NCBI GenBank assembly: GCA_021808985.1
Contig: JAKBAQ010000013.1
Location: 1 to 24,627, forward strand
DNA: 24,627 nucleotides
Direction of reading: 5' to 3'
From: Pseudomonadota bacterium
Lineage (GTDB): Bacteria > Pseudomonadota > Alphaproteobacteria > Acetobacterales > Acetobacteraceae
Below are positions 1 through 7,783 of the stretch, in pieces. A model generated the notes under the pieces. It did no database searches, was not told where the DNA came from, and was given only the letters and a program-made list of their open reading frames with translations. Positions within the stretch are counted from its first letter, which is position 1. Each line of letters opens with the position of its first letter. The position numbers and the translations under genes are program-made.

Positions 1-1215
1 TGACCACACGGAACCGCCCAGGCCGAATTCCGAGGCGTTGGCGCGGGCGATCACCTCATCCAGCGACGTGTATTTGATGACCGGCAGCACCGGGCCGAAC
101 TGCTCCTCATCCACCACGCGCATGCCGTTATCAACATTGGCGATGAGCGTGGGCGGGTAGAAAAAGCCAGGCCCGTTGCCGGGGTTGCCGCCCAGCAGAA
201 CCTTGCCGCCATGGGCGCGGGCATCCTCCACCAGCTCTCGCACCAGGTTGAACTGCTTCTCATTCTGCACCGGGCCGAGCACGCTTTGCTCCTGGCGGCC
301 ATCGCCCACCGGGATGTTGGCGGCATAGGCCACCAGCGCGGCGCATACCGCGTCATGCACGCTCTCATGCACATAAAGACGCTTGAGCGCTGCGCAGGTT
401 TGGCCGTTATTGATGAACGCGCCCCAGAACAGGCCCTCGGCGATTTTGGCCGGGTCGGCATCGGGCAGCACAATGCCGGCATCGTTGCCGCCCAGCTCCA
501 GGGTTAGCCGCTTGAGCGTGGTTGAGGCGGCCTGCATCACCTTTTTGCCGACCGGGGTGGAGCCGGTGAACACCACCTTGCTGATTCCCGGGTGCGCCGG
601 GAGCAGGCTGCCCTCGCATGTCACCACATTCACCACGCCCGGCGGCAGCACCTCGTTCATCAGCTCCACCATGCGGATGGTGGAGAGCGGGGTGAGGCTG
701 GAGGGTTTGCTGACCACCGTATTGCCCGCGCGGATGGCCGGAATGAGATGCCAGATGGCGATCATCACCGGCCAGTTCCAGGGCGTGATGGAGCCGACCA
801 CGCCGATCGGCTTGCGGTGCAGCTCCACGCGGCCTTCTGGCGTATCCTGCAGAATTTCCACCGGCAGGGTGATGGCGGCGGTGGCGCGCGTCCAGGCCAC
901 GGCGCCGCCCAGCTCAAAGCGCGAGCCCAGCCCGTTCAGCGGCTTGCCCTGCTCCAGCGTGAGCAGCTGCGCCAGCTCCTCGGCATGGGCTTCAATAATA
1001 TCCGCCACCTTGCCGCAAAGCGCCTGGCGCTCGGCATCCGGCGTGGCGGCCCAGGCGGGAAAGGCGGCGGCGGCGGCGGCCACGGCGGCGTCCAGATCAG
1101 CCGGCGTGGCGAGCGGCATAAGCCCGGCAATGGCGCCATCAGCCGGGTTGCGCACCTCGGCGCGCTGCGCCGTCTCAACCCGTTTGCCGTCGATTATCAG
1201 AGCAAATGACCGCAT
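1..1215 (-). CDS. Aldehyde dehydrogenase (NAD(P)+), C-terminus cut by window start
   Basis: This frame is open from an ATG at 1215 to base 1, giving 405 codons of a protein usually about 470-500 residues long, so the C-terminus lies outside the window. Seen: a GGGGAG ribosome site a few bases before the ATG; the TPWNWP motif near residues 145-150 with the oxyanion Asn at 147; the NAD-site FTGST near 216-220; the general-base Glu in LELGGND at about 240; the nucleophile in NGQTCAA, Cys274. All catalytic residues are intact. Known: such enzymes oxidise aldehydes to carboxylic acids in the cytoplasm. Inferred: it lies 104 bp downstream of an AraC/FeaR-like gene on the same strand, as in regulator and aldehyde dehydrogenase pairs, so it may be that regulator's target. 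Its substrate is unknown. It is not clearly part of the oxygenase pathway to the right, because the ars operon lies between. Confidence 0.93.
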   Translation of the reverse strand, partial: MRSFALIIDGKRVETAQRAEVRNPADGAIAGLMPLATPADLDAAVAAAAAAFPAWAATPDAERQALCGKVADIIEAHAEELAQLLTLEQGKPLNGLGSRFELGGAVAWTRATAAITLPVEILQDTPEGRVELHRKPIGVVGSITPWNWPVMIAIWHLIPAIRAGNTVVSKPSSLTPLSTIRMVELMNEVLPPGVVNVVTCEGSLLPAHPGISKVVFTGSTPVGKKVMQAASTTLKRLTLELGGNDAGIVLPDADPAKIAEGLFWGAFINNGQTCAALKRLYVHESVHDAVCAALVAYAANIPVGDGRQEQSVLGPVQNEKQFNLVRELVEDARAHGGKVLLGGNPGNGPGFFYPPTLIANVDNGMRVVDEEQFGPVLPVIKYTSLDEVIARANASEFGLGGSVWS

Positions 1216-1319
1216 GTCGGCTTCTCCCCGCAAATTATTAAGTCGCGGCAGGCTATCGGGCGGTTACTGATCCGTCTTGGCCCCCAACGCGGCGGGAATT
1301 GGACAAAAGCGCGGGGCGC

Positions 1320-2288
1320 TCAGCGGCGGGCCTGGCGCTCGCCCGGCGCGCAGCCGAAACGCGCCCGGAAGCTACGGTTGAAATACGAAATGTCGTTGAA
1401 CCCGGCGGCGAAGGCCAGGGCCGCGATTGTCTCCCCATTGCGCCCGGCGCCGCGGCGCAGCCGTGCCTCCACCCAGCACAGGCGTTTTTCCCGGATCGCT
1501 TCCGTGCAGGTCTGGCCGGTTGGGCGGAAATCATCCTGCAATGTGCGCAGCGACACGCCCAGCCGCGCCGCCAGCCAGGATGGGGTGAGTTCGGGCGCCT
1601 GCAAATGCTGGTCGATCAGCAAAAATGTCTGCTGCAGGCGGTTTGAGGGCGCTTGCGGCACGGACGGGGACAGCAGAAAAGCCTGGCCGGCCGCATCGAA
1701 CAGCAGCTCCCGCAGTGGCCCCGCCGCTTCAGCGGGCTGAGACGCCAGCTTCGCCACCAGGGCGCGCAGCACGATGGCCATGGGGTCGAGCGCATCCAGC
1801 CTCCTTATGGCGCCTGGCTTTGCCACATGCCGGCCCAGCAGCGCGCCGCGCGGCAAATGCAGTGAGATATGGTTGGAGACCGCGCCGCCAAACTGGAAAG
1901 CGAGGGGACGGGCGGAATCGACCAATGTGCAGTCGCCCGCCCCGAGCATTATCCGGGCCTCGTTCTGCTCAACGCCGCAGGCGCCTTCGAGCTGCATCAG
2001 CAGGAAGAGGTTTTCGCCGTCATCCTGACGGATGTCAGCCGATGTGCGGGTAATCGCCTGAAGATCGTTCACCACATGCGCGAATGTCAGGCCCGACAGA
2101 TCAACGCGCCGGGCCATGCCGCGCACGCCCGATGCGGGGGTCGCCGCGACCGGCCGGAAATGCCCGCACACCGCGCGCAGATCGCTGCTCCAGGCGTCAA
2201 AGCCGGCAATCTCCCAGGTCTGGCGCGAGAATACGGGTGTTTGTGTCAGATCCATCGGCGCGCCTGTACGCCATGGCGGCCCGCGCAT
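1320..2288 (-). CDS. AraC-family transcriptional regulator, FeaR-like
   Basis: A 322-residue protein with a cupin-like AraC_binding_2 N-terminal region (roughly residues 40-200) and a C-terminal double helix-turn-helix (about 215-318). The second helix-turn-helix carries the family hallmark ISYFNRSFRARFGCAPGE near residues 300-317; the first is seen at LAARLGVSLRTLQDDF near 239-254. Known: this architecture matches regulators such as FeaR and NphR, which bind an aromatic or amine-derived effector and activate adjacent dehydrogenase genes. Inferred: it probably controls the aldehyde dehydrogenase just downstream. The start is uncertain: the first ATG (2288) and a second in-frame ATG (2255, beginning MDLTQTPV) both lack a clear ribosome site, and the eleven extra residues of the longer form are proline- and arginine-rich and look atypical for the family. 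The effector is unknown. Confidence 0.88.
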   Translation of the reverse strand: MRGPPWRTGAPMDLTQTPVFSRQTWEIAGFDAWSSDLRAVCGHFRPVAATPASGVRGMARRVDLSGLTFAHVVNDLQAITRTSADIRQDDGENLFLLMQLEGACGVEQNEARIMLGAGDCTLVDSARPLAFQFGGAVSNHISLHLPRGALLGRHVAKPGAIRRLDALDPMAIVLRALVAKLASQPAEAAGPLRELLFDAAGQAFLLSPSVPQAPSNRLQQTFLLIDQHLQAPELTPSWLAARLGVSLRTLQDDFRPTGQTCTEAIREKRLCWVEARLRRGAGRNGETIAALAFAAGFNDISYFNRSFRARFGCAPGERQARR

Positions 2289-2488
2289 GCTTCACGCTTC
2301 ATACATAGGCATACGCACTGCATCGGCTTTTCATCCAACTCCCGCGCCTGGACGGCATTGGCAGGCCGTGCCGGTTGATTTTAGGCGTTTTGGCGGCTCC
2401 TCATCGCCGCAGCTTACCGGGCATTGGTGGAAAATGCCATCCTGGCGTTTATCCGCCTGGGGATGGGGCGCGGGGTTGGATTTACAGC

Positions 2489-3577
2489 TCAGCCGTGGCG
2501 GGGGGCTGCATCCGCGCGCTCATACCAGCCTTTGGTTGCGGTGACGAGTTTGACGGTCAGCAGCATGACCGGCACTTCGATCAGCACGCCGACCACTGTT
2601 GCCAACGCCGCGCCGGAGTTGAAGCCGAACAGGCTGATGGCCGCCGCGACCGCCAGCTCAAAAAAATTGGAGGCGCCGATCAATGCCGAGGGGCAGGCGA
2701 TGCTGTGCTTCTCGCCCAAGGCGCGGTTGAGCCCGTAGGCCAGCGTGGCGTTGAAGAAGACCTGCACCAGGATTGGCACGGCCAGCAGCACGATGACGAG
2801 CGGCTGCCTGATGATTTCAGCGCCCTGGAAGGCGAACAGCAGCACCAGGGTGAGCAGCAGGGCGAGAATGGACCATGGCCCGATTTTGGCCATCGCCTGG
2901 TCGAACATGTTCTGCCCGCGTTGCAGCAGGCTGCGGCGCCAGAGCTGCGCGATGATGACCGGGATGACGATGTAGAGCACCACGGAGGTGAGCAACGTGG
3001 CCCATGGCACGGTGATGGACGACAGCCCGAGCAGCAGGCCGACAATGGGGGCGAAGGCGAAGACCATGATGGTGTCGTTGAGCGCGACCTGCGAGAGCGT
3101 GAATAGCGGATCGCCGTTTGAGAGGCGGCTCCAGACGAACACCATGGCCGTGCAGGGCGCCGCGGCCAGCAGGATGAGGCCGGCTATGTAGCTGTCAATC
3201 TGCCCGGGCGGGAGCAGCGGGCGGAACAGATGGCCGATGAAGAGGGAGGCCAGCAATGTCATGGAAAAAGGCTTGACCAGCCAGTTGACGAACAGCGTGA
3301 CGCCAATGCCGCGCACATGCTGCCGGACCTCGTGCAGGGCCCCGAAATCAACCTTCACCAGCATGGGGATGATCATCACCCAAATCAGTAGCCCGACGGG
3401 AAGATTGACCTGGGCGATTTCCATGCCGCCGATTGCCTGGAACAGCCCCGGCGCCACCTGCCCCGCCAAAATTCCCGCGACGATACACAAGAATACCCAG
3501 AGACTGAGAAAGCGCTCGAACACGCTCATCTTCGCGCCAAGCGCCGCCTTGGCGCTGACCTCACATTGCACGGACAT
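2489..3577 (-). CDS. acr3: Arsenite efflux permease of the ACR3 family
   Basis: A 362-residue membrane protein with about ten hydrophobic segments, the usual ACR3 size. Seen: the conserved membrane Cys in AAAPCTAMVF (Cys142) and the signature SALIGASNFFELAVAA near residues 297-312, with the conserved Glu at about 307. Known: ACR3 carriers export arsenite, probably by proton exchange, and the Cys and Glu are needed for transport. It is the last gene of arsR-arsC-acr3. Its GAGGAG ribosome site overlaps the arsC stop codon, with a gap of only 9 bp, so translation is probably coupled. A second Cys in IACPSALIG (about 295) sits where many homologues have a small residue. About 200 bp beyond the stop, before the AraC gene, I see no clear terminator or gene. 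Confidence 0.96.
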   Translation of the reverse strand: MSVQCEVSAKAALGAKMSVFERFLSLWVFLCIVAGILAGQVAPGLFQAIGGMEIAQVNLPVGLLIWVMIIPMLVKVDFGALHEVRQHVRGIGVTLFVNWLVKPFSMTLLASLFIGHLFRPLLPPGQIDSYIAGLILLAAAPCTAMVFVWSRLSNGDPLFTLSQVALNDTIMVFAFAPIVGLLLGLSSITVPWATLLTSVVLYIVIPVIIAQLWRRSLLQRGQNMFDQAMAKIGPWSILALLLTLVLLFAFQGAEIIRQPLVIVLLAVPILVQVFFNATLAYGLNRALGEKHSIACPSALIGASNFFELAVAAAISLFGFNSGAALATVVGVLIEVPVMLLTVKLVTATKGWYERADAAPRHG

Positions 3578-3586
3578 GATGACTCC

Positions 3587-4000
3587 TCACAAACCCAAAT
3601 TGCCGCGAACGACAGGCACCAGGCGCGCGCGGATGTCGTCGCGCACGCGGATGAAACTCTCCAGCGGCTCGCCATGCGGATCGTGAAACGCGATGTGCAT
3701 GCGCGGCACCGGGCGCGGGAAAACCGGGCAGGTCTCCTTCGCGTTGTCGCACACGGTCACCACGAGGTCGATCTCTTCGCCCATGACGGCCTCAACGTCC
3801 TTGGGGTGGAGCCCCTCGGTGGGCAGGCCCGCGGCCTGCAATGCCGCGATGGCGCCCTCAGCCACCTTGGGCTGCGGGTGCGTGCCCGCCGAGAGCACAC
3901 GCACAGCGCCGCCGAGATCGTGACGGAGGAGCACTTCCGCCATCTGCGAGCGGCAGGAATTGCCGGTGCACAGGATCAGCACCGTCTTCTGTGTTGTCAT
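3587..4000 (-). CDS. arsC: Arsenate reductase, thioredoxin-coupled LMW-phosphatase fold
   Basis: A 137-residue protein, the full length of the low-molecular-weight phosphatase-type ArsC. Seen: the P-loop CTGNSCRS starting at Cys11, with Cys16 and Arg17 in it; a second redox pair Cys84 and Cys91 in VTVCDNAKETCPVF; Asp107 in the FHDP motif as likely general acid. The Cys11/Cys84/Cys91 spacing matches the triple-cysteine relay of Staphylococcus aureus ArsC (Cys10/82/89). Known: this enzyme reduces arsenate to arsenite and is recycled by thioredoxin. It therefore supplies the substrate of the ACR3 pump next door. It starts 19 bp after the arsR stop, with an AGGA ribosome site upstream of the ATG. 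No damage is visible. Confidence 0.96.
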   Translation of the reverse strand: MTTQKTVLILCTGNSCRSQMAEVLLRHDLGGAVRVLSAGTHPQPKVAEGAIAALQAAGLPTEGLHPKDVEAVMGEEIDLVVTVCDNAKETCPVFPRPVPRMHIAFHDPHGEPLESFIRVRDDIRARLVPVVRGNLGL

Positions 4001-4019
4001 GGCCTATGATCCTTTGCGG

Positions 4020-4376
4020 TCATGCAGGTTTCCGGGGGATTGGCGCCACCCGTTTGGCGCCATCGCAGAGAGGTGGCGCGCAGGCGGCGGCGTCTCCCTG
4101 GCAGCAATTTTCGGTGAGATAGGCGAGCAGGGCGTTCATGTTGGTGAATTCGGCCGAATAGATCAGGGAGCGGCTTGCGCGCTGGAAGCTCACCAGCCCG
4201 GCATGGCGCAATTCCTTGAGGTGGAAGGAAAGCGTGGCTGAAGGCAGGCCCAGCCGCTCGCCCAGTTGCCCGGCAGGCATGCCCTCGGGCCCGGCCTGCA
4301 CGAGCAGGCGGAAAATATCCAGCCGCGTTTCCTGCGCCAGGGCGGCCAGTGCGGTGATGGCGTCTGATCGATCCAT
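4020..4376 (-). CDS. arsR: Arsenic-responsive repressor ArsR
   Basis: A 118-residue winged-helix repressor of the SmtB/ArsR family. Seen: the opening ALAALAQETRLDIFRLL, the recognition-helix region LPSATLSFHLKELRHAGLV (about 44-62), and a C-terminal cysteine cluster ENCCQGDAAACAP with Cys91, Cys92 and Cys99. Known: a CC plus one more Cys in this place binds arsenite in the Acidithiobacillus ferrooxidans ArsR type (Cys95/96/102), rather than the ELCVCDL site of plasmid R773 ArsR. Binding releases the operator. It is the first gene of arsR-arsC-acr3. The start codon lies inside a perfect 32-bp palindrome that is the probable operator, so autoregulation would act at or very near the translation start. 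Confidence 0.95.
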   Translation of the reverse strand: MDRSDAITALAALAQETRLDIFRLLVQAGPEGMPAGQLGERLGLPSATLSFHLKELRHAGLVSFQRASRSLIYSAEFTNMNALLAYLTENCCQGDAAACAPPLCDGAKRVAPIPRKPA

Positions 4377-4402
4377 ATTTCCATAATTATGGAAATATGG
4401 AT
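4371..4402. promoter_or_regulatory. Perfect 32-bp palindrome, probable ArsR operator
   Basis: Two 16-base arms (4371-4386 and 4387-4402) are exact inverted copies with no spacer. The left arm begins ATCCATATTTCC. The arsR start codon (4374-4376 on the minus strand) lies within the left arm, and the only Shine-Dalgarno-like bases (GGAAAT) are part of the palindrome. It is AT-rich in a GC-rich context. Inferred: an autoregulatory ArsR site, because ArsR proteins bind dyad sites in their own promoters and no other repressor fits better. Its overlap with the start codon means bound repressor would cover the translation start region. Confidence 0.75.
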
Positions 4403-4433
4403 CAGCGTCAAGCCGCTCCGTTCACCGCGGCAG

Positions 4434-5069
4434 TTAGCGCCCCAGCAGAGGCCGCACGACGAAGCGGCGAATGACGTGGCGAAGGTCTTGATCCGCGACC
4501 TCACCGCCGCTGATGCGCACCTGCAGGGCGGCCTGGGTGAGGAACAGCCATGAGAGGACATCATCAATGTTCAAATCCGCCGCAAGCTCGCCACTGACGG
4601 CCGCACGCTCCAGCAGCGGCGCCCACATTTCGCGGTTGATCTGATGAATACGGCTCTCCTTCTGCGCGACCATCGACTGCGCCGCCACATTTTCAAGCAG
4701 TGAGCGCAGATACATGTTGGCGCTGACAATCCTGATGATCAGAAACAGGGTCTCGACCAGGATCGCCTCGAAAGTATCAAACTTGCCGAGCTTCTGCCGG
4801 ACCTCGCTGTTCACCCGCACGGCCTCGATCATGCAGATATGCTCGATGATGTCATCCTTGCCGCTGAAATAGCGATAGATCGTCTGCCGGGAGAGGCCGG
4901 AATGCTTGGCGATATCCTCGATATTGGTCTTGGCGATGCCGAACCGCTCAAAACATTCATAGGCCGCGTGGATGATGCGCTGGTCAGCCGGCAGTTCCGG
5001 GGCCGGGTCGGCAGAAGCCGGGGGGCGCTTGGCCGCCCGGGATGGCGCGGAGAGGTGATTTTCAGTCAC
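4434..5069 (-). CDS. TetR/AcrR-family transcriptional regulator
   Basis: A 211-residue protein with the TetR helix-turn-helix at about residues 49-68 (NIEDIAKHSGLSRQTIYRYF, followed by SGKDDI) and a variable ligand-binding domain behind it. The N-terminal extension before the first helix is about 29 residues, rich in Ala and Pro, longer than usual. The start is a GTG with AGGAG 11 bases upstream; no better in-frame start is seen. It is divergent from the Rieske oxygenase gene at 5290, and the shared region holds an imperfect 27-bp dyad over near-consensus promoter boxes. The same motif recurs before three other units of the pathway. Inferred: a local repressor that controls itself and the catabolic operons, released by a pathway intermediate, possibly an acyl-CoA. 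The adjacent ars operon is probably unrelated. Confidence 0.9.
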   Translation of the reverse strand: MTENHLSAPSRAAKRPPASADPAPELPADQRIIHAAYECFERFGIAKTNIEDIAKHSGLSRQTIYRYFSGKDDIIEHICMIEAVRVNSEVRQKLGKFDTFEAILVETLFLIIRIVSANMYLRSLLENVAAQSMVAQKESRIHQINREMWAPLLERAAVSGELAADLNIDDVLSWLFLTQAALQVRISGGEVADQDLRHVIRRFVVRPLLGR

Positions 5070-5174
5070 GGCGCGTGGGACTCCTGAAACATGGCAAGCC
5101 TGTGAAATTCTATAGCGGCAGTCGGGCCCAGCCCGCCAGAGGCGGACATTACGCGCCGGGGGTGGCTGGTGTAA

Positions 5175-5206
5175 TTGACAATATACATTTTATGTAATAT
5201 GTCACA
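5175..5206. promoter_or_regulatory. Divergent promoter with dyad operator (TetR gene / RHO1), motif copy A
   Basis: A TTGACA box at 5175-5180 is followed after 17 bp by TATGTC (5198-5203), a plausible sigma-70 promoter for RHO1 with about 80 nt of leader. An imperfect dyad GACAATATACAT-TTT-ATGTAATATGTC (arms 5177-5188 and 5192-5203, 9 of 12 matching) covers it. On the minus strand GTGACA and TATTGT, 16 bp apart, could serve the TetR gene. The sequence from 5184 to 5206 matches the motif found at three other promoters of the window. Confidence 0.65.
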
Positions 5207-5289
5207 TACCGTCCCTATCGCACCACCGCGCCCGTGGCGCCAGATGGGTGTGGTGCTTCGTTTCATGCTCGATTTTCCAGGAGAAAAAT

Positions 5290-6450
5290 ATGACCGAACA
5301 ATCGGCCGCGTCCAGCTTGCATTATCTGACGCCCGCCCAGCAGGCCCGCATCGCGCGGCTTGACGATACCGATCCCCATAACGTCAACAAAAAACTCAGT
5401 TTCAGGCCTACCGATGTTTATGTGTCGCAAGAACGGTTCAACCTGGAAATAAACAAGCTGTTCCGTGGCCGCCCGGTGCCGATTACCGTTTCAGGCGCGC
5501 TGCCGCATCCGAAAAGCCATGTCGTGATCAGGGATTATAAGGTGCCCGTGCTGCTGACGCGCGATGCCCAGGGGGTTGTGCGGGCCTTTGTGAATGTGTG
5601 CACGCACAGGGCCGTGGAGCTCTGCCAGGCCAGGGAAGTCTCGGGCGGCAGCCTGATCACCTGCCCTTACCATGCGTGGAGCTTCGGGCTGGACGGCGCG
5701 CTCGTCGCCCTGCCCCGCGCCGAGGTGTTTCCGGGACTCGATAAGTCCAAACTTGGTTTGATCGAACTTGAATCAGCGGAGGCGGGCGGGTTGATCTGGG
5801 TCAATCTCGATCATAAGGCAAAGGCGGATTTCTCGCTGATCAAAGGGACGTTGGCGGATGAGCTGAGCGCCATCGCCCTGCCGGAGCAGAAACTATGGAA
5901 ACATGCGCGGTTTGAATTGAATTCAAACTGGAAGCTCACGCATGATGCGTTTTTGGAAAATTACCATATCGCGCGCCTCCATTCCAATTCTCTTGGGCGG
6001 ATGTTTACGGATCGCACCACGGTTTGCGAGCAGATCGGCCCGCATATTTGCCATATGTCCGGACGTGTCGGCTTCAAGGCTGGTGAGCGGAGCACGTTCG
6101 AGGCGTTCCGCGAATTCGGCGTGTTCTGTTACACGTTGCTGCCGGGCGCGATCATCATCACCAGCCAGGATTATATCAGCGTCATGCTGCTCTCGCCGCA
6201 GGCGACTGACCGCACGGTGATCAATTATTATCTTCTGGTTGACAAGCTGCCCGAGACAGAGGCCGAAACCGCGCATTATGAGCGCTCGCTAAAGCTCATG
6301 CTGCGCATCACCACGGAAGAGGATTTCTGGGCCGCGGAACTGGGAACCATCGGCGCCGCCACGGGAGCGGTGCAGCAGATGGTGCTGGGCGGCATGGAGC
6401 AGGAGATCTTCCGTTTCCATGAGATCATCGAGGCAGAGCTGAACAAGTAA
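5290..6450 (+). CDS. Rieske non-heme iron oxygenase, alpha subunit (RHO1)
   Basis: A 386-residue protein. The start is the ATG at 5290, preceded by AGGAGA with 6-base spacing; an in-frame upstream ATG (5248) would add 14 residues but lacks a ribosome site. Seen: Rieske ligands in CTHRAVELC (Cys104, His106) and CPYHAW (Cys125, His128); the mononuclear iron motif NWKLTHDAFLENYHIARLH with His226 and His231; the third ligand probably Asp345 in EEDFWAAE; bridging residue Glu223 in the LENYH motif. Known: a Glu in that place occurs in carnitine- and glycine-betaine-type oxygenases, while many ring hydroxylases have Asp. No beta subunit gene is present, so an alpha-only oligomer is likely. Electrons may come from the BoxA-like reductase (6531-7718) or the ferredoxin at 10506. 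Inferred role: hydroxylation or demethylation of an early pathway substrate. Confidence 0.94.
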   Translation: MTEQSAASSLHYLTPAQQARIARLDDTDPHNVNKKLSFRPTDVYVSQERFNLEINKLFRGRPVPITVSGALPHPKSHVVIRDYKVPVLLTRDAQGVVRAFVNVCTHRAVELCQAREVSGGSLITCPYHAWSFGLDGALVALPRAEVFPGLDKSKLGLIELESAEAGGLIWVNLDHKAKADFSLIKGTLADELSAIALPEQKLWKHARFELNSNWKLTHDAFLENYHIARLHSNSLGRMFTDRTTVCEQIGPHICHMSGRVGFKAGERSTFEAFREFGVFCYTLLPGAIIITSQDYISVMLLSPQATDRTVINYYLLVDKLPETEAETAHYERSLKLMLRITTEEDFWAAELGTIGAATGAVQQMVLGGMEQEIFRFHEIIEAELNK

Positions 6451-6470
6451 GGCCGCGGCTTTAGAAAACA

Positions 6471-6505
6471 AAACACCCGCCGGCATGAGGGCTGGCGGGT
6501 GTTTT
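6471..6505. terminator. Bidirectional rho-independent terminator
   Basis: An inverted repeat with 11 perfect outer pairs (AAACACCCGCC at 6471-6481 with GGCGGGTGTTT at 6494-6504), extendable to 14 with one mismatch, around a short loop. Runs of A on the left and T on the right make it work in both directions. It separates the end of RHO1 (plus) from the end of the reductase gene (minus). Confidence 0.88.
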
Positions 6506-6530
6506 TGCTCGGGGCGCCGCGCGGCGGTGC

Positions 6531-7718
6531 TTAATAGGTTTCAAAATGGATGCGGCCGGTGGCGAGCATGGCCTCATGCACTTCCGCCCAGTCCAGCCCG
6601 TTACGTTCACAAATTTTCCGCAGCGCCTCGGTAACGCCCGTCTCGAGACCGCGCAGGCCGCAGACATAGACATGGCCCGCCGGGCTGTTGAGCAATGCGG
6701 CGATTTCGGCGTGACGATCAAGCAGCGCATGCTGGACATAGCGCTTTGGCTGGCCGGGCACGCGAGAGAGTGACAGGTCAAGATCGATTTGATGCCCCGC
6801 GAGGACGTGCAACGCTTCGCCGTAGGGCAGATCAGCTAAAGTGCGGCTGCCGCAAAACAGCATCAGCGCGTGGGGCGAGGCTGCCGCGGTAAGGCGCTTG
6901 CGTTCGATAAAGCCGCGCATGGAGGCAATGCCCGTGCCCGCACAGACCATGAGCAGGCGGGCGGCTTGTTCGTTTGGAAGAAGAAATGACGTGCCAAACG
7001 GGCCGGTGAGTTGCACAATATCGCCCGGCTGGCGGTTGCAAAGGTAATTCGAGCAGATGCCTTCATGCGGTTTGCCCTCGGTATCCTCCGTGACACGTTT
7101 GACCGTGAGCGCGAGACGGTTGGGAATGGCGCCTTCACCATCGCGCGCGCTGGCCACCGAATAAAGCCGCATGAAGTAGGGATGGCCTGATTCGTCAAGC
7201 CCCGGCGGAATGACGCCAACCGACTGGCCTTCCAGAAGTTTGAAGTTTTTGTCATCATATTCGATGACGATGTGGTGAATAGCGGACATGCTTGCAGCCG
7301 GCGTGAGCCGCTGATTGAGGACCACCGTGCCTGCCAGAGGATAGGCGGCGGAATGGAGATTGACCAGCGGCCTGGCCGCCGAGGCGGGTGCGCGCGGCGT
7401 GTGGCGGGCGGGCTCGCGTGAGAGGCACGGCATGTCCTCGGCAAGCGCCGCATCCTGCTCGGGCAGCGCCTGCCAGTTGGATTGGTCCTCCGGCGTATAA
7501 GCCTGCGCCACCAAACGCCAACTCTCAATGGCGCCGGTTTGGCAGGGCTCCATGCAGGCGCCGGCGCCATCGCAGCGGTTGGCATCGATGACGAATGTAT
7601 AATTGACGAAGGAAATCGCCTCGCTGGGGCACGCTTCCTTGCAACCGCCGCACCGGACGCAGGTATAGGGGTCGATGAGGTGCTGCCTGATTAATCCGGC
7701 TGTGTCATGAACATCCAA
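6531..7718 (-). CDS. BoxA-like iron-sulfur flavoprotein, NAD(P)H reductase component of an oxygenase
   Basis: A 395-residue fusion of an N-terminal ferredoxin domain (about residues 10-65) and an FNR-type FAD/NAD(P)H domain (about 125-395). Seen: a full cluster motif Cys20-x2-Cys23-x2-Cys26-x3-Cys30; a second motif with Cys49, Cys55 and Cys59 but Ala52 where the fourth Cys is expected; FAD motif RLYSVAS (184-190) and GICSNYL; nucleotide motif CAGTGIAS; C-terminal HFETY. Known: order and length match BoxA, the reductase of benzoyl-CoA epoxidase BoxAB, but no boxB or boxC is present here. The start is an unusual TTG (7718), supported by AGGAAGGA 8 bases upstream and the absence of another in-frame start. 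It lies 65 bp downstream of a P450 gene, apparently in the same transcript. Inferred: electron donor to that P450 or to the two Rieske oxygenases. Confidence 0.85.
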   Translation of the reverse strand: MDVHDTAGLIRQHLIDPYTCVRCGGCKEACPSEAISFVNYTFVIDANRCDGAGACMEPCQTGAIESWRLVAQAYTPEDQSNWQALPEQDAALAEDMPCLSREPARHTPRAPASAARPLVNLHSAAYPLAGTVVLNQRLTPAASMSAIHHIVIEYDDKNFKLLEGQSVGVIPPGLDESGHPYFMRLYSVASARDGEGAIPNRLALTVKRVTEDTEGKPHEGICSNYLCNRQPGDIVQLTGPFGTSFLLPNEQAARLLMVCAGTGIASMRGFIERKRLTAAASPHALMLFCGSRTLADLPYGEALHVLAGHQIDLDLSLSRVPGQPKRYVQHALLDRHAEIAALLNSPAGHVYVCGLRGLETGVTEALRKICERNGLDWAEVHEAMLATGRIHFETY

Positions 7719-7783
7719 ATTCTATATCCTTCCTGCCCGCGCCGGTATTTTTTAAAAATCCGGCTGGACGGTTGAAATGACGG

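Noticed and set aside
6531..7718. A complete benzoyl-CoA (box) pathway
   Set aside because: Only a BoxA-like reductase is present; no BoxB epoxidase, BoxC or benzoate-CoA ligase is seen.
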